From Chitinophagaceae bacterium (GTDB taxonomy: Bacteria > Bacteroidota > Bacteroidia > Chitinophagales > Chitinophagaceae): DNA of 64,000 nt. The stretch lies in NCBI GenBank assembly GCA_947456805.1, contig CANGTN010000001.1, positions 168,629-232,628 on the forward strand. Direction: 5' to 3'. Positions within the stretch are counted from its first letter, which is position 1. Each line of letters begins with the position of its first letter. This document shows, one piece after another, positions 26,643-36,430 of the stretch. Made by a program: the position numbers and the translations under genes. The notes beneath the pieces are model-generated. The model ran no database searches. It worked only from the letters and a program-made list of their open reading frames with translations, and was not told where the DNA came from.

Positions 26643-26677
26643 TTTTTCTGGTTGTTAAAATAAATAAGGGAAAAGTT

Positions 26678-28546
26678 ATGTTTCAAGAATATGATGTAAT
26701 TGTTGTTGGTGCGGGTCATGCCGGCTGTGAAGCGGCCGCCGCCGCTGCGAATCTTGGTAGTACAGTGCTGTTGATTACAATGAATATGCAAACGATTGCT
26801 CAAATGAGTTGTAATCCGGCAATGGGTGGAATTGCTAAGGGGCAAATTGTACGCGAGATAGATGCACTTGGCGGTTATAGCGGCATTGTTACAGATAAAA
26901 GCATGATTCAGTTTCGAATGTTGAATCGCAGTAAGGGTCCTGCAATGTGGAGCCCAAGGGCACAAAGCGACAGAATGTTGTTTGCTACTACTTGGCGGGA
27001 AATGTTGGAGCAAACCGAAAGGGTTGATTTTTATCAAGACATGGTTCAGTCTATCATCATTAAAAATGATAAAGCATGTGGTGTTGTAACCGGTATGGGT
27101 CATCGAATTCATTCAAAGTCTGTTGTGGTTACAAGTGGAACCTTTCTGAACGGGGTGATTCATATTGGCGAAAAGCGATTGGGCGGTGGGCGTATTTCTG
27201 AAAAAGCAGCAACGGGAATTACAGAGCAATTGGTAGAACTTGGTTTTGAAAGCGATCGTTTAAAAACCGGAACTCCGCCAAGGGTTGACAGCAGAAGTTT
27301 GGATTACTCCAAAATGGAGGAACAAAAAGGTGATGATGAAATTGTTGGATTTTCATATTTACCAATAGAGAAAATAAAAGCCTCACAACAAAGAAGTTGT
27401 CACATAACCTATACCAACCCCGAAGTTCATGAAATGCTTAAAACGGGATTTGACAGAAGTCCTATGTATCAGGGAAGAATTGAGGGTGTTGGTCCAAGGT
27501 ATTGCCCAAGTATAGAAGATAAAATTAATCGTTTTGCCGAAAGAGAAAGGCATCAGTTGTTTGTAGAACCCGAAGGTTGGAACACAGTAGAAATTTATGT
27601 AAATGGCTTTTCCACGTCTTTGCCCGAAGACGTTCAAAATCAAGCACTTAGAGTGGTTCCGGGCTTTGAAAGGTGTAAAATTTTCAGACCTGGTTATGCC
27701 ATAGAATATGATTTTTTTCCCCCAACACAACTTACTTATACATTAGAAACAAAACTAATATCAGGTTTGTTTTTTGCTGGACAAATCAACGGAACAACCG
27801 GATACGAAGAAGCAGCTTGTCAGGGTTTGATTGCGGGAATTAATGCACACCAGAAAGCTGCTAGCCTCTCTCCTTTTATATTGAAAAGAAATGAAGCATA
27901 CATTGGCGTGTTGATTGATGATTTGATAAGCAAAGGAACCGATGAACCGTATCGAATGTTTACAAGCAGGGCCGAATACAGAACGTTATTGAGGCAGGAT
28001 AACGCCGATTTAAGATTAACAGAGTTAAGCTACCGTTTAGGGTTGGCCTCACAAGATAGAATGGAAATGGTAAAAACCAAAAAAGATTCTGTTTCAACTC
28101 TGAAATCTATTTTTACTTCTTTCAATATTGAACCACAAGAAATCAACCCTTATTTTCAAGATATCGATTCGGCTTTGGTAACTGAAAAACAAAAAGCCGC
28201 TAAGTTGTTATTGAGACCCAATGTAACCTTAACTGCATTATTACAATATGTGCCAAGGTTGGCAAAAGCGCTTCCTGATGTACCTTTTGATATTTTGGAA
28301 CAAGCCGAAATTCAAATGAAATATGAGCGTTATATTGAAAAAGAAGAAGAACTTGTTCAAAGAATGAGCCAATTGGAAAATATGATTATTCCAAGTACGT
28401 TTGATTACGATAAGGTATCAGCTATTTCAAATGAAGCGCTACAAAAATTTAAAAAAATCAGACCACAGACACTCGGACAGGCATCAAGAATTTCGGGTGT
28501 AAATCCAAGTGATGTGCAAATATTAATGGTCTTTATGGGTAGGTAG
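26678..28546 (+). CDS. mnmG: tRNA uridine-5-carboxymethylaminomethyl modification enzyme MnmG (GidA)
   Basis: 622 residues, full length. The FAD-binding signature VVGAGHAGCEAA (residues 10-21) opens the protein, followed by NPAMGGIAKGQIVREIDALGG, GTFLNGVIHIG, RLKTGTPPRVD, GQINGTTGYEEAACQGLIAG and FTSRAEYR. With MnmE it modifies U34 of several tRNAs. In many bacteria gidA/mnmG lies close to oriC, which fits the neighbouring parS-like sites and the DnaA-box cluster 9 kb upstream. Confidence 0.97.
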   Translation: MFQEYDVIVVGAGHAGCEAAAAAANLGSTVLLITMNMQTIAQMSCNPAMGGIAKGQIVREIDALGGYSGIVTDKSMIQFRMLNRSKGPAMWSPRAQSDRMLFATTWREMLEQTERVDFYQDMVQSIIIKNDKACGVVTGMGHRIHSKSVVVTSGTFLNGVIHIGEKRLGGGRISEKAATGITEQLVELGFESDRLKTGTPPRVDSRSLDYSKMEEQKGDDEIVGFSYLPIEKIKASQQRSCHITYTNPEVHEMLKTGFDRSPMYQGRIEGVGPRYCPSIEDKINRFAERERHQLFVEPEGWNTVEIYVNGFSTSLPEDVQNQALRVVPGFERCKIFRPGYAIEYDFFPPTQLTYTLETKLISGLFFAGQINGTTGYEEAACQGLIAGINAHQKAASLSPFILKRNEAYIGVLIDDLISKGTDEPYRMFTSRAEYRTLLRQDNADLRLTELSYRLGLASQDRMEMVKTKKDSVSTLKSIFTSFNIEPQEINPYFQDIDSALVTEKQKAAKLLLRPNVTLTALLQYVPRLAKALPDVPFDILEQAEIQMKYERYIEKEEELVQRMSQLENMIIPSTFDYDKVSAISNEALQKFKKIRPQTLGQASRISGVNPSDVQILMVFMGR

Positions 28547-28667
28547 TTTTCTTTCTGGCTTGTTAAAATCAATCTTTTTAACAGAATACAGAACGTTAAA
28601 ATGATACAGAACAGCTTATATTTTAGTCTAGAGGGTTAATTTTATAGAAACCCCTAAATAACTCTGT

Positions 28668-29387
28668 ATGCAAAAGAAAAACCTAATACTATCCTCGTTA
28701 TCTTTTATTGTGATTTTAACCTCATCCTTTGCCAATAAATTCAGGAATGCAGTAGCACCGGTTTTATCAAAAAGTAAAATAAATATAATTGATTCGGGTA
28801 AATTTAATTTGTACGATAGTCTGCATTTAGAGATTGAGGGACTAAACAGACAGGTGTTTGATTATGCAATTCAAGGTTATCAGCAATTGATGCAACTAGG
28901 ACAATTGAAAAATCCGCAAACCCTTTCTATCATCGATTTTAGCATGCCTTCCAAGGTAAAACGTTTGTATGTGCTTGATCTTGTACATTTCAGATTGTTG
29001 TTTAATACTTATGTAGCACATGGCAGAAACAGTGGATTACAAACCGCAACAACTTTTTCAAACCAACCCGAGAGTTTTAAAAGTAGTCTGGGGTTTTACA
29101 GTACGCAAAATATTTATAACGGAAAACACGGATCTTCTTTACAATTAAATGGCTTGGAAAAAGGTTTTAATGATAATGCATTAAGCAGGGGCATTGTAAT
29201 GCACGCAGCAAATTATGTAGATGAACAATTAGCAAAAACTCGGGGTTATATCGGTAGAAGCCTTGGTTGTCCTGCCGTTCCGGAAAAGGTACATGCCGCA
29301 ATCATTGGCGCAATTGCAAATGGAAGCTGTTTGTTTGTATATGCAAATGATAAAAATTATCTTACACACTCCCAATATTTAAATTAA
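28668..29387 (+). CDS. Exported murein L,D-transpeptidase-like protein (YkuD_2 family)
   Basis: 239 residues with an N-terminal signal segment (ILSSLSFIVILTSSFA). The catalytic-domain landmarks are YVAHGRNSG, TFSNQPESFKSSLGFY, GIVMHAANYV and the terminal SLGCPAVP with the active-site Cys and an upstream His. This is the YkuD_2 (PF13645) form of L,D-transpeptidase, acting on peptidoglycan crosslinks or on lipoprotein attachment in the periplasm. Substrate choice cannot be read. It stands alone between mnmG and the methyltransferase gene. Confidence 0.88.
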   Translation: MQKKNLILSSLSFIVILTSSFANKFRNAVAPVLSKSKINIIDSGKFNLYDSLHLEIEGLNRQVFDYAIQGYQQLMQLGQLKNPQTLSIIDFSMPSKVKRLYVLDLVHFRLLFNTYVAHGRNSGLQTATTFSNQPESFKSSLGFYSTQNIYNGKHGSSLQLNGLEKGFNDNALSRGIVMHAANYVDEQLAKTRGYIGRSLGCPAVPEKVHAAIIGAIANGSCLFVYANDKNYLTHSQYLN

Positions 29388-29449
29388 GAAAAAAATTCAT
29401 TGTAAACTTTCTAGTAAACTCTTTTGGCAAGCTTTACCTTTACCAACTT

Positions 29450-30634
29450 ATGAATGTATTTACAGAAAAAGCACCCATCATAATTACTTGTCACAAACGC
29501 ATTGTACCATATTTATCAAAAGAAGTAGAGGCGCTTGGTTTTGTTGTTGAAGATAGTTTTGTAACAGGCGTAAGATTGAATGGCACAATCAATGATTGTA
29601 TTAAATTGAATTTGAACTTACGTTGTGGAAGTCAGGTTTTATATAGCTTACAGAGTTTTATTGCAAACGATGCAGACAGCATTCATCAGCATTTAAAATC
29701 TTTTCCTTGGGAAAAAATAATTCCCAATCCCGGTTATTTTTCTATTACAAGTAATGTACAAAACGAAACCATTAACAATAACTTGTTTGCCAACTTAAGA
29801 GTTAAAGATGCTATTGTAGATAGAATGCGAGAAGTAAGGGGCAATAGACCAAGTACCGGCGCAGAATTAATTGGTGCTGTCATTCATTTGTTTTGGAAAA
29901 ATGAAGAAGCGGAGGTTTTTATAGATACATCGGGAGATTCTTTGGCAAGGCACGGTTATCGAAAAATTCCCGGATTAGCTCCAATGCTTGAAGGATTGGC
30001 TGCCGCAACAATTTATGCAACCAATTGGGACAGGTTTTCTCCGTTTGTAAATCCAATGTGCGGCTCGGGAACACTGGCAATAGAAGCCGCTTTAATTGCT
30101 ACGAACAGAACACCAGGTTTGTTTAGAACAAATTATGCTTTTATGCACATTGAAGGATATGATAAAATGGTGTATGAAAAAGAAAGAAAACAATTAGACA
30201 ATCAAATAAAAACGGTTCCGAATTTAAAAATATTTGCAACAGACTTAAGCAACAAAGCAATAGAAAATGCAAAGAAAAATGCTGTGGCTGCAGGAGTAGA
30301 AGATTTGATTCATTTTGCTGTTTGTGATTTTGCAGCAACACAGGTTCCACAAAATAAAAAGGGCGTGATGATGGTAAATCCGGAGTATGGTGAACGCTTG
30401 GGCGACTTACAGGAACTAGAAGAAACCTACAGCCGAATTGGTGATTTTATGAAACAACAGTGTGGCGGATACTTTGGCTATGTATTTACTGGCAATTTAG
30501 ACCTTGCTAAAAAAATTGGTTTGAAAGCAAAACGAAGAATTGAATTTTACAACAGTACAATTGATTGCAGATTATTAGAATACGAATTGTATGCCGGTAC
30601 AAGAAGAACAGATAAAATAGTAGCAACAGTATAA
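29450..30634 (+). CDS. THUMP-domain 23S rRNA methyltransferase (RlmL N-terminal-half/YpsC type)
   Basis: 394 residues. A THUMP RNA-binding domain fills residues 1-160, then LIGAVIHLFW and DSLARHGYRKI, then a Rossmann methyltransferase with NPMCGSGTLAIEAALIA and IFATDLSNKAIE. The catalytic motif usually NPPYG is NPEYGERLG here. It corresponds to the m2G-forming half of RlmL that methylates 23S rRNA G2445, rather than the fused two-enzyme form of gamma-proteobacteria. The following 276-bp gap (30635-30910) holds no supportable gene. Confidence 0.9.
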   Translation: MNVFTEKAPIIITCHKRIVPYLSKEVEALGFVVEDSFVTGVRLNGTINDCIKLNLNLRCGSQVLYSLQSFIANDADSIHQHLKSFPWEKIIPNPGYFSITSNVQNETINNNLFANLRVKDAIVDRMREVRGNRPSTGAELIGAVIHLFWKNEEAEVFIDTSGDSLARHGYRKIPGLAPMLEGLAAATIYATNWDRFSPFVNPMCGSGTLAIEAALIATNRTPGLFRTNYAFMHIEGYDKMVYEKERKQLDNQIKTVPNLKIFATDLSNKAIENAKKNAVAAGVEDLIHFAVCDFAATQVPQNKKGVMMVNPEYGERLGDLQELEETYSRIGDFMKQQCGGYFGYVFTGNLDLAKKIGLKAKRRIEFYNSTIDCRLLEYELYAGTRRTDKIVATV

Positions 30635-30910
30635 TTTGTGAAATAAGCGGGATAATATCTTTCAATAGGCTTGTTCGGGCCCGCAGCAATTATTGTTACC
30701 ATGCTTGGTTTGGGGGCATAGAAACTTTTTGTAAATAAACAACGATATGATATAATTCATGATAAATTTCTTTTAAATAAAAAAGAAACTTAGCGAATGC
30801 ACATTAAAAATAGCCGCGTCTTTATTAAGCAAACAATGTTTTGGTAGCACTCGTTTCCTAACCCCAAAAATTCTTCCACAATAATTCTTTAATTAATCTA
30901 TTTTGCATAC

Positions 30911-32950
30911 ATGCTTTTCCAGTTACAATCTTCTTATCAGCCAAGCGGCGATCAGCCAAGAGCAATTCAACAATTGGTTGAGGGGATTCACTCCGGCGAA
31001 CAATTTCAAACTTTGTTAGGTGTCACCGGCAGCGGAAAAACATTCACCATGGCCAATGTAATTACCCAACTACAACGCCCAACATTGGTATTAACCCACA
31101 ACAAAACACTCGTAGCACAATTGTATGGAGAGTTTAAACAATTTTTTCCTGACAATGCAGTGGGTTATTTTGTAAGCTATTACGATTATTATCAGCCCGA
31201 AGCCTACATGCCCGTAAGTGGTGTGTACATTGAAAAAGATTTAAGTATCAACGAAGAGTTGGACAAACTTCGTTTGCAAGCAACATCAGAGTTGTTGAGT
31301 GGCAGAAGAGACATTATCATTGTTGCAAGCGTAAGCTGTATCTATGGTATGGGCAATCCTACCGAATTTGAAAATGGAATTATTCGCATTCATAAGGGGT
31401 TGGTTATTTCAAGACAAGGATTTTTACATGCACTTGTAAATAGTCTGTATAGTAGGTCTCAGGGAGATTTTGCAAGAGGAAATTTTCGCGTAAAAGGTGA
31501 TACCGTAGATATCAATTTACCCTATGTAGATTATGGTTACCGCATTACTTTTTTTGGAGATGAAATAGAAGAGATTGAAAGCATTGAAAAAACAACAAGC
31601 AAGCGGATTGCAACTTTAGAAACTGCAGCAATTTTTCCGGCCAATTTATACCTTGCTCCCAAAGACATGATGCAGCAAGTGATTCATGAAATTCAGGATG
31701 AGATGATGGCCCAGGTAGAATACTTTAACGGCGTAGGAAAATTTTTAGAAGCACAGCGTATCAAAGAAAGGGTGGAATATGATTTGGAGATGATAAGAGA
31801 ACTCGGCTATTGCAGCGGCATTGAAAACTATTCCCGTTTTTTTGACAGACGAACGCCGGGTACAAGACCCTTTTGTTTATTGGATTATTTCCCCAAAGAT
31901 TTTATTTGTATGATAGATGAAAGCCATCAAACGATACCACAAATTGCAGGTATGTATGGTGGCGACAGAAGCAGAAAGCTAGTGCTTGTAGATTATGGTT
32001 TTCGTTTGCCATCGGCATTAGACAACAGACCACTCAATTTTTATGAGTTTGAAAATATGATTGGTCAAACCGTTTTTGTAAGCGCCACCCCAGGAGAGTA
32101 TGAACTAGAAAAAACCGGCGGTGTCGTGGTTGAACAAGTAGTAAGGCCAACGGGATTAATAGAGCCGCCAATTGAAGTACGACCAAGCGTAAACCAAATT
32201 GATGATTTACTAGATGAAATTGATAAAACCGTAAAAAAAGGCGACCGTGTTTTGGTAACTACCTTAACCAAAAGAATGGCTGAAGAAATGGATAAATACC
32301 TGGGCAGAATCAACATAAAATCAAAATACATTCACAGCGATGTAGATACACTTGAACGCATAGAGATATTGCGGCAGTTGCGTTTGGGAGATATTGATGT
32401 ATTGGTAGGTGTTAATTTATTAAGAGAAGGATTGGATTTGCCCGAAGTGTCTTTGGTGGCAATTTTAGATGCAGATAAAGAGGGTTTTTTAAGAAACGAA
32501 AGAAGCCTTACACAAACCGCAGGCCGTGCTGCAAGAAATGTAGACGGTAAAGTAATTTTTTATGCAGATAAAATTACCAAGAGCATGCAACGTACGATGG
32601 ATGAAACTAACAGAAGACGTGAAAAGCAAGTGGCATATAATTTAAAACACGGCATTGTACCAACAACGGTTAAAAAAAATATTGAAGAAATTATGAAGCA
32701 AACTTCAGTGTTGGATATTAAAGGATTTGACCCAACCAATCCTTATGCCATCACCAGAGAACCAGGTACAATAAGCATTGCAGCAGAAGAACAGGAAACA
32801 TATCAAACAATTCCGCAAACAGAAAAAGCTATTATGCAAATCAAAAAGCAAATGGAAAAGGCGTCAAAAGATATGGATTTTATGGAAGCAGCAAGATTAA
32901 GAGACGAAATGTTCCGCTTACAAAAAGAGCTGGAAAAAATGAAAGTATAA
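30911..32950 (+). CDS. uvrB: Excinuclease ABC subunit B
   Basis: 679 residues, complete. Walker A is GVTGSGKT (37-44), the damage-wedging beta-hairpin YYDYYQPEAYMP is near 95, the DESH-type box is IDESHQTIPQ, and helicase motifs VGVNLLREGLDLPEVS and QTAGRAARN follow. The C-terminal UVR coiled coil (MEAARLRDEMFRLQKELE) binds UvrC. UvrB verifies lesions in nucleotide excision repair. uvrA and uvrC are not in the window. A promoter-like TATTTTG lies a few bases upstream of the ATG at 30911. Confidence 0.97.
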   Translation: MLFQLQSSYQPSGDQPRAIQQLVEGIHSGEQFQTLLGVTGSGKTFTMANVITQLQRPTLVLTHNKTLVAQLYGEFKQFFPDNAVGYFVSYYDYYQPEAYMPVSGVYIEKDLSINEELDKLRLQATSELLSGRRDIIIVASVSCIYGMGNPTEFENGIIRIHKGLVISRQGFLHALVNSLYSRSQGDFARGNFRVKGDTVDINLPYVDYGYRITFFGDEIEEIESIEKTTSKRIATLETAAIFPANLYLAPKDMMQQVIHEIQDEMMAQVEYFNGVGKFLEAQRIKERVEYDLEMIRELGYCSGIENYSRFFDRRTPGTRPFCLLDYFPKDFICMIDESHQTIPQIAGMYGGDRSRKLVLVDYGFRLPSALDNRPLNFYEFENMIGQTVFVSATPGEYELEKTGGVVVEQVVRPTGLIEPPIEVRPSVNQIDDLLDEIDKTVKKGDRVLVTTLTKRMAEEMDKYLGRINIKSKYIHSDVDTLERIEILRQLRLGDIDVLVGVNLLREGLDLPEVSLVAILDADKEGFLRNERSLTQTAGRAARNVDGKVIFYADKITKSMQRTMDETNRRREKQVAYNLKHGIVPTTVKKNIEEIMKQTSVLDIKGFDPTNPYAITREPGTISIAAEEQETYQTIPQTEKAIMQIKKQMEKASKDMDFMEAARLRDEMFRLQKELEKMKV

Positions 32951-33102
32951 TAAAATCAAACCTCCACAAAGTTGTTGTATCAATAACAATTGCTTATTTT
33001 TCCTTTCGTAAATTTCATCCCTATGCAAAGAGCAATCAGCGCAATTCAAAGCTGATGCATCTTTTATTTACATGATAAATTAAAAACTAAAAACGACAAC
33101 AC

Positions 33103-33837
33103 ATGAAAACGCTTGCTTTTTACAACCTTAAAGGTGGAGTTGGAAAAACTGCTGCCGCAGTCAATTTTGCTTACTTAGCCGCTGCAGATGGAATAAAAAC
33201 TTTGGTATGGGATTTAGACCCACAAGGCTCCTCTTCATTTTACTTGCATGTAAAAAATGATAAAAACGAAAGCGAAAAAATATTTTTAGATAAAACAGAT
33301 ATCAAAGATTCTATCCAACAATCACTCTTTGAAAATTTGTATGTTATCCCCGCAGATATCTCGGCAAGAAATGTAGATCTTGTTTTAGATGATGTAAGGC
33401 AAAGCAAGAAAAAAATAAAATCATTATTAAGCGGATTGAAAGATTTTGATTTGGTAATACTCGATTGTCCACCGGGAATTTCTTTGTTACACGACAGTGT
33501 TTTCACCGCATCAGATTTTGTAATAATGCCTAATATTCCTACAACGCTTTCTATCAGAAGTTATGAAATGGTGGCAGCTTATTTCAAAGAAAATGAGTTA
33601 GACAAATCAAAGCTAAAATGTTTTTTCAGCATGGTAGATCACCGCAAAACACTGCACCAAGAAACCATTCAAGCATTTTACAACAACCGACTTTTCTTTA
33701 AATGTTACATTCCTTATTTAAGTGATATTGAAAAAATGGGTATTCACCAACAACCATTATTTGAGTTTGCCAATACAAGTTATGCTGCCCAGTGTTTTAG
33801 AGACTTGTGGAAAGAAATTAAAAAACAATGTCTTTAA
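33103..33837 (+). CDS. ParA-family ATPase, orphan
   Basis: 244 residues with the deviant Walker A NLKGGVGKTAAAVNFAYLA (8-26), the Asp-box VWDLDPQGSSS and Walker B LVILDCPPG. This is the ParA/MinD ATPase fold used for DNA or cargo positioning. No ParB gene follows; the next gene is an esterase after 30 bp in the same direction. It may be a non-chromosomal-type ParA, for example one positioning a protein complex. A role with the parS-like sites at 26.6 kb is possible but unproven. Confidence 0.88.
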   Translation: MKTLAFYNLKGGVGKTAAAVNFAYLAAADGIKTLVWDLDPQGSSSFYLHVKNDKNESEKIFLDKTDIKDSIQQSLFENLYVIPADISARNVDLVLDDVRQSKKKIKSLLSGLKDFDLVILDCPPGISLLHDSVFTASDFVIMPNIPTTLSIRSYEMVAAYFKENELDKSKLKCFFSMVDHRKTLHQETIQAFYNNRLFFKCYIPYLSDIEKMGIHQQPLFEFANTSYAAQCFRDLWKEIKKQCL

Positions 33838-33867
33838 TACAGCAAAAATATACCAAGTAATTTATTC

Positions 33868-34599
33868 ATGAACAGACAATTAACTTCTTGGTATAGCCAA
33901 GCTTTGCAAAAAGAAATGCCTATCGTGTCTTATGGCTATAGTGGATTTGTATTATTACTAATTCCAACAGCCGCTGCAGATTATTTAGAGTATGAAAGGT
34001 TTCAACTCATACAATCTTTGGCAACAAAAATACACGCCGGCAAGTTGCGCGTTTTTAGTATCAATAGCATCAACAACGAAAGTTGGATGAACAACGAAAT
34101 GCTGCCCGAGCATAAAGCCATACGCCACAACGACTTCAACCATTATGTATTTAACGAAGTGATTCCGCATATACGAAATCTTGTTGGTAGCAACACCATG
34201 ATTTATACATCGGGCGCTAGCTTTGGCGCATTGCACAGCATGAATTTATTTTTAAAACGCCCCGATATTATCAACGGATGTATTTGCATGAGTGGTGTGT
34301 ATGATTTAACCGAATACACCAAAGGGTTTTGGGACGAGCAAGTGTATTACAACTCTCCTGCGCATTATATTCCCAACTTAAATAATGATTGGTATATCGA
34401 TAAAATAAAAGCAAGTCACCACATACACATTTATACCGGTAGCGGCAACTACGAAGCGCCTGCTGCCAACAAACATTTCTCTCAAACCCTTTGGGATAAA
34501 GGCATTTGGCACGACCTAGATATTTGGGGAACAGATATTCACCACGATTGGCCTACCTGGTGTAAAATGTTGCCATACATTATTGATACAAAATTTTAA
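33868..34599 (+). CDS. Putative esterase (PF00756-like alpha/beta hydrolase)
   Basis: 243 residues without a signal peptide. The nucleophile elbow is IYTSGASFGALHS, followed by a MSGVYDL segment, and the catalytic His is probably in IHHDWPTWCKML near the end. This layout matches the short cytoplasmic esterase/PHB-depolymerase-like proteins of the phylum. Substrate unknown. It lies 30 bp after the ParA gene and is likely co-transcribed, an unexplained pairing. Confidence 0.82.
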   Translation: MNRQLTSWYSQALQKEMPIVSYGYSGFVLLLIPTAAADYLEYERFQLIQSLATKIHAGKLRVFSINSINNESWMNNEMLPEHKAIRHNDFNHYVFNEVIPHIRNLVGSNTMIYTSGASFGALHSMNLFLKRPDIINGCICMSGVYDLTEYTKGFWDEQVYYNSPAHYIPNLNNDWYIDKIKASHHIHIYTGSGNYEAPAANKHFSQTLWDKGIWHDLDIWGTDIHHDWPTWCKMLPYIIDTKF

Positions 34600-34728
34600 T
34601 GATAAAAATCAAACAAATATTTTGGGGCTTCTATTTATTTAAGATGATTGAAAAATCCAATCAACAATTTGTTGTATTGTAACGAATAATCTCGGGAGTT
34701 AAAAAGCCTACAAGGGCTTTAGAGAATC

Positions 34729-34911
34729 TTAACGAAGAATGAAAGGTTTTGAAAATCTATCTTCTTTTCTTACCAGCAACAAGCTGCCTATCTTTCTTTC
34801 GACACAGGCTTTGCTGGTTGGAATGACCGTTTGGCGAGGAAGTTTTTGTTTGGCTATTGTTGTGTCCAATGCTCTTTTCCATGAAAACGAGAATCCGATT
34901 TTGTTATCCAT
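34729..34911 (-). CDS. Possible small basic protein
   Basis: A 60-residue frame on the minus strand beginning MDNKIGFSFSWKRAL, with a TAKQKLPRQT/IPTSKACVERKIGSL region. Small phage- or mobile-element-like basic proteins with a similar IPTTK...RKIG pattern seem familiar from Bacteroidota, but I cannot name the family. The opposite-strand frame at 34739-34933 looks like a shadow. It is the only gene candidate in the 34600-35290 gap apart from the structured leader at its right end. Confidence 0.3.
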   Translation of the reverse strand: MDNKIGFSFSWKRALDTTIAKQKLPRQTVIPTSKACVERKIGSLLLVRKEDRFSKPFILR

Positions 34912-35141
34912 ACCTGAAATGGTCTTTAAATAAAAGTGGGACATTTTTGCATGAGAAAAAATTGTTTTATTACAAGGGGTTGTTATTTGTTTTTTTTGTT
35001 GAAAACAATTAGAGTGTACCTATTGATGGATTGCATTATGAAATAAATATTTCTCACTGACAAATTAGATATTATTGCTACGAAGTTTTTGGGTAATTAT
35101 ATACCTTAGAGTAGTAATGATTATTTGCTCATCTTTGCTGA

Positions 35142-35257
35142 GGCAGATTTAATTGCCAATGGGCTGCGGGATTGTAGCAAGTAGCTGCTGACTTTAGGAG
35201 GCACTACTGCGAAAAGCCCAGACATCACCAGAGATGGGCACCTTGGCTGATAGCCCA
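35142..35257 (+). promoter_or_regulatory. Structured leader, riboswitch-like, upstream of the PLP enzyme gene
   Basis: The leader has a hairpin GGCA-gatttaat-TGCC at 35142-35157. Two TGGGC(T) segments (35160-35165, 35235-35239) can each pair with two AGCCCA segments (35215-35220, 35252-35257), so the pairings exclude one another. Inside lies an AGTAG/CTACT stem (35180-35184 with 35204-35208). I could not match it to SAM-I, SAM-II, cobalamin, TPP or SAH consensus from memory. The start codon is 34 bp downstream. Confidence 0.45.
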
Positions 35258-35290
35258 ATATTTATTTTATTACATTAAAAATTATTAAAC

Positions 35291-36430
35291 ATGAAGCTTG
35301 CTACGAAAATGATACATGCCGGAATGGAGCCTGACCCAAGTACCGGATCCGTAATGATACCTATTTATCAAACAAGTACATACGTACAAGAAGCGCCGGG
35401 GAAAAATAAGGGTTATGAATATGCACGAAGCCAAAACCCTACACGCTTTGCGTTGGAAGAAGCTTTTGCAATAATTGAAAACGGAAAATACGGTTTGGCT
35501 TTTAGTAGTGGCGTGGCTGCTACAGATGCGGTAATTAAATTACTTTCTCCCGGAGATGAGGTGATTGCTGCAAACGATATGTATGGCGGCACTTACCGAC
35601 TGTTTACAAAAGTATTTGAAAAATTTGGAGTTGTGTTTAAGTGTGTAGATACGACCAATGTTGAAAATATTGTGAATGTTATTTCTGCTAAAACGAAATT
35701 GGTTTGGTTAGAAACGCCAACCAATCCGTTAATGAATATTACAGATATTGCTGCCGTGGCTGCGATAACAAAAGTACATGGTTGTTTGCTTTGTGTGGAC
35801 AATACATTTGCATCGCCATATCTTCAAAACCCACTGGATTTGGGCGCAGATATTGTAATGCATAGTGCTACAAAATATTTGGGCGGCCATAGCGATGTAA
35901 TTCAAGGCTGCTTGGTAATGAATGATACTGCATTGAGAGATCAATTGTATTTTATACAAAAAAGTTGTGGTGCAGTGCCAGGTCCGCAGGATTGTTTTTT
36001 GGTGTTGCGTGGCATAAAAACATTGCATGTGCGTATGCAGCGTCATTGTGAAAATGGGATTAAGATTGCGCACTGGTTACGCAATAATCCAAAAGTTGCA
36101 AAAGTATATTGGCCCGGTTTTGAAGACAGCAAAGGCTATGCAATTGCAAAGCAACAAATGCGTGGATTTGGCGGTATGATTAGCTTTGAGCTGAAAGACG
36201 ATAGTATTGCAGAAGTGAATAGGGTGTTATCTTCTACACATTTATTTTCGCTGGCAGAAAGTTTGGGTGGGGTGGAAAGTTTAATAAACCATCCGGCAAC
36301 AATGACGCATGCAAGCATTCCGAGAGAGGAAAGAATTAAAAATGGATTGAGCGATGGATTGATAAGACTGAGTGTAGGAATTGAAGATGCAGATGATTTG
36401 ATTGAGGATTTGAATAAAGCCATTGGTTAA
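35291..36430 (+). CDS. Cystathionine gamma-synthase / beta- or gamma-lyase (Cys/Met metabolism PLP enzyme)
   Basis: 379 residues covering the whole fold-type I family. The N-terminus is IHAGMEPDPSTGSVM, then YEYARSQNPTR, and the PLP lysine is in MHSATKYLGGHSDV. The tail has LAESLGGVESLINHPATMTHAS and RLSVGIED. These enzymes act in transsulfuration or methionine synthesis; sequence alone does not separate synthase from lyase. A structured leader immediately upstream suggests control by a metabolite of the pathway. Confidence 0.92.
   Translation: MKLATKMIHAGMEPDPSTGSVMIPIYQTSTYVQEAPGKNKGYEYARSQNPTRFALEEAFAIIENGKYGLAFSSGVAATDAVIKLLSPGDEVIAANDMYGGTYRLFTKVFEKFGVVFKCVDTTNVENIVNVISAKTKLVWLETPTNPLMNITDIAAVAAITKVHGCLLCVDNTFASPYLQNPLDLGADIVMHSATKYLGGHSDVIQGCLVMNDTALRDQLYFIQKSCGAVPGPQDCFLVLRGIKTLHVRMQRHCENGIKIAHWLRNNPKVAKVYWPGFEDSKGYAIAKQQMRGFGGMISFELKDDSIAEVNRVLSSTHLFSLAESLGGVESLINHPATMTHASIPREERIKNGLSDGLIRLSVGIEDADDLIEDLNKAIG

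Noticed and set aside
26501..27112. 203-residue minus-strand frame across ybeY/mnmG
   Set aside because: Both plus-strand genes are certain; the frame covers the parS-like sites and has no motif.
34739..34933. Plus-strand frame opposite the small basic candidate
   Set aside because: Composition matches the reverse of a better minus-strand frame; likely a shadow.
35160..35257. Known SAM-I, SAM-II, cobalamin, TPP or SAH riboswitch
   Set aside because: The conserved cores of these classes, as I know them, are absent; reported only as an unclassified structured leader.
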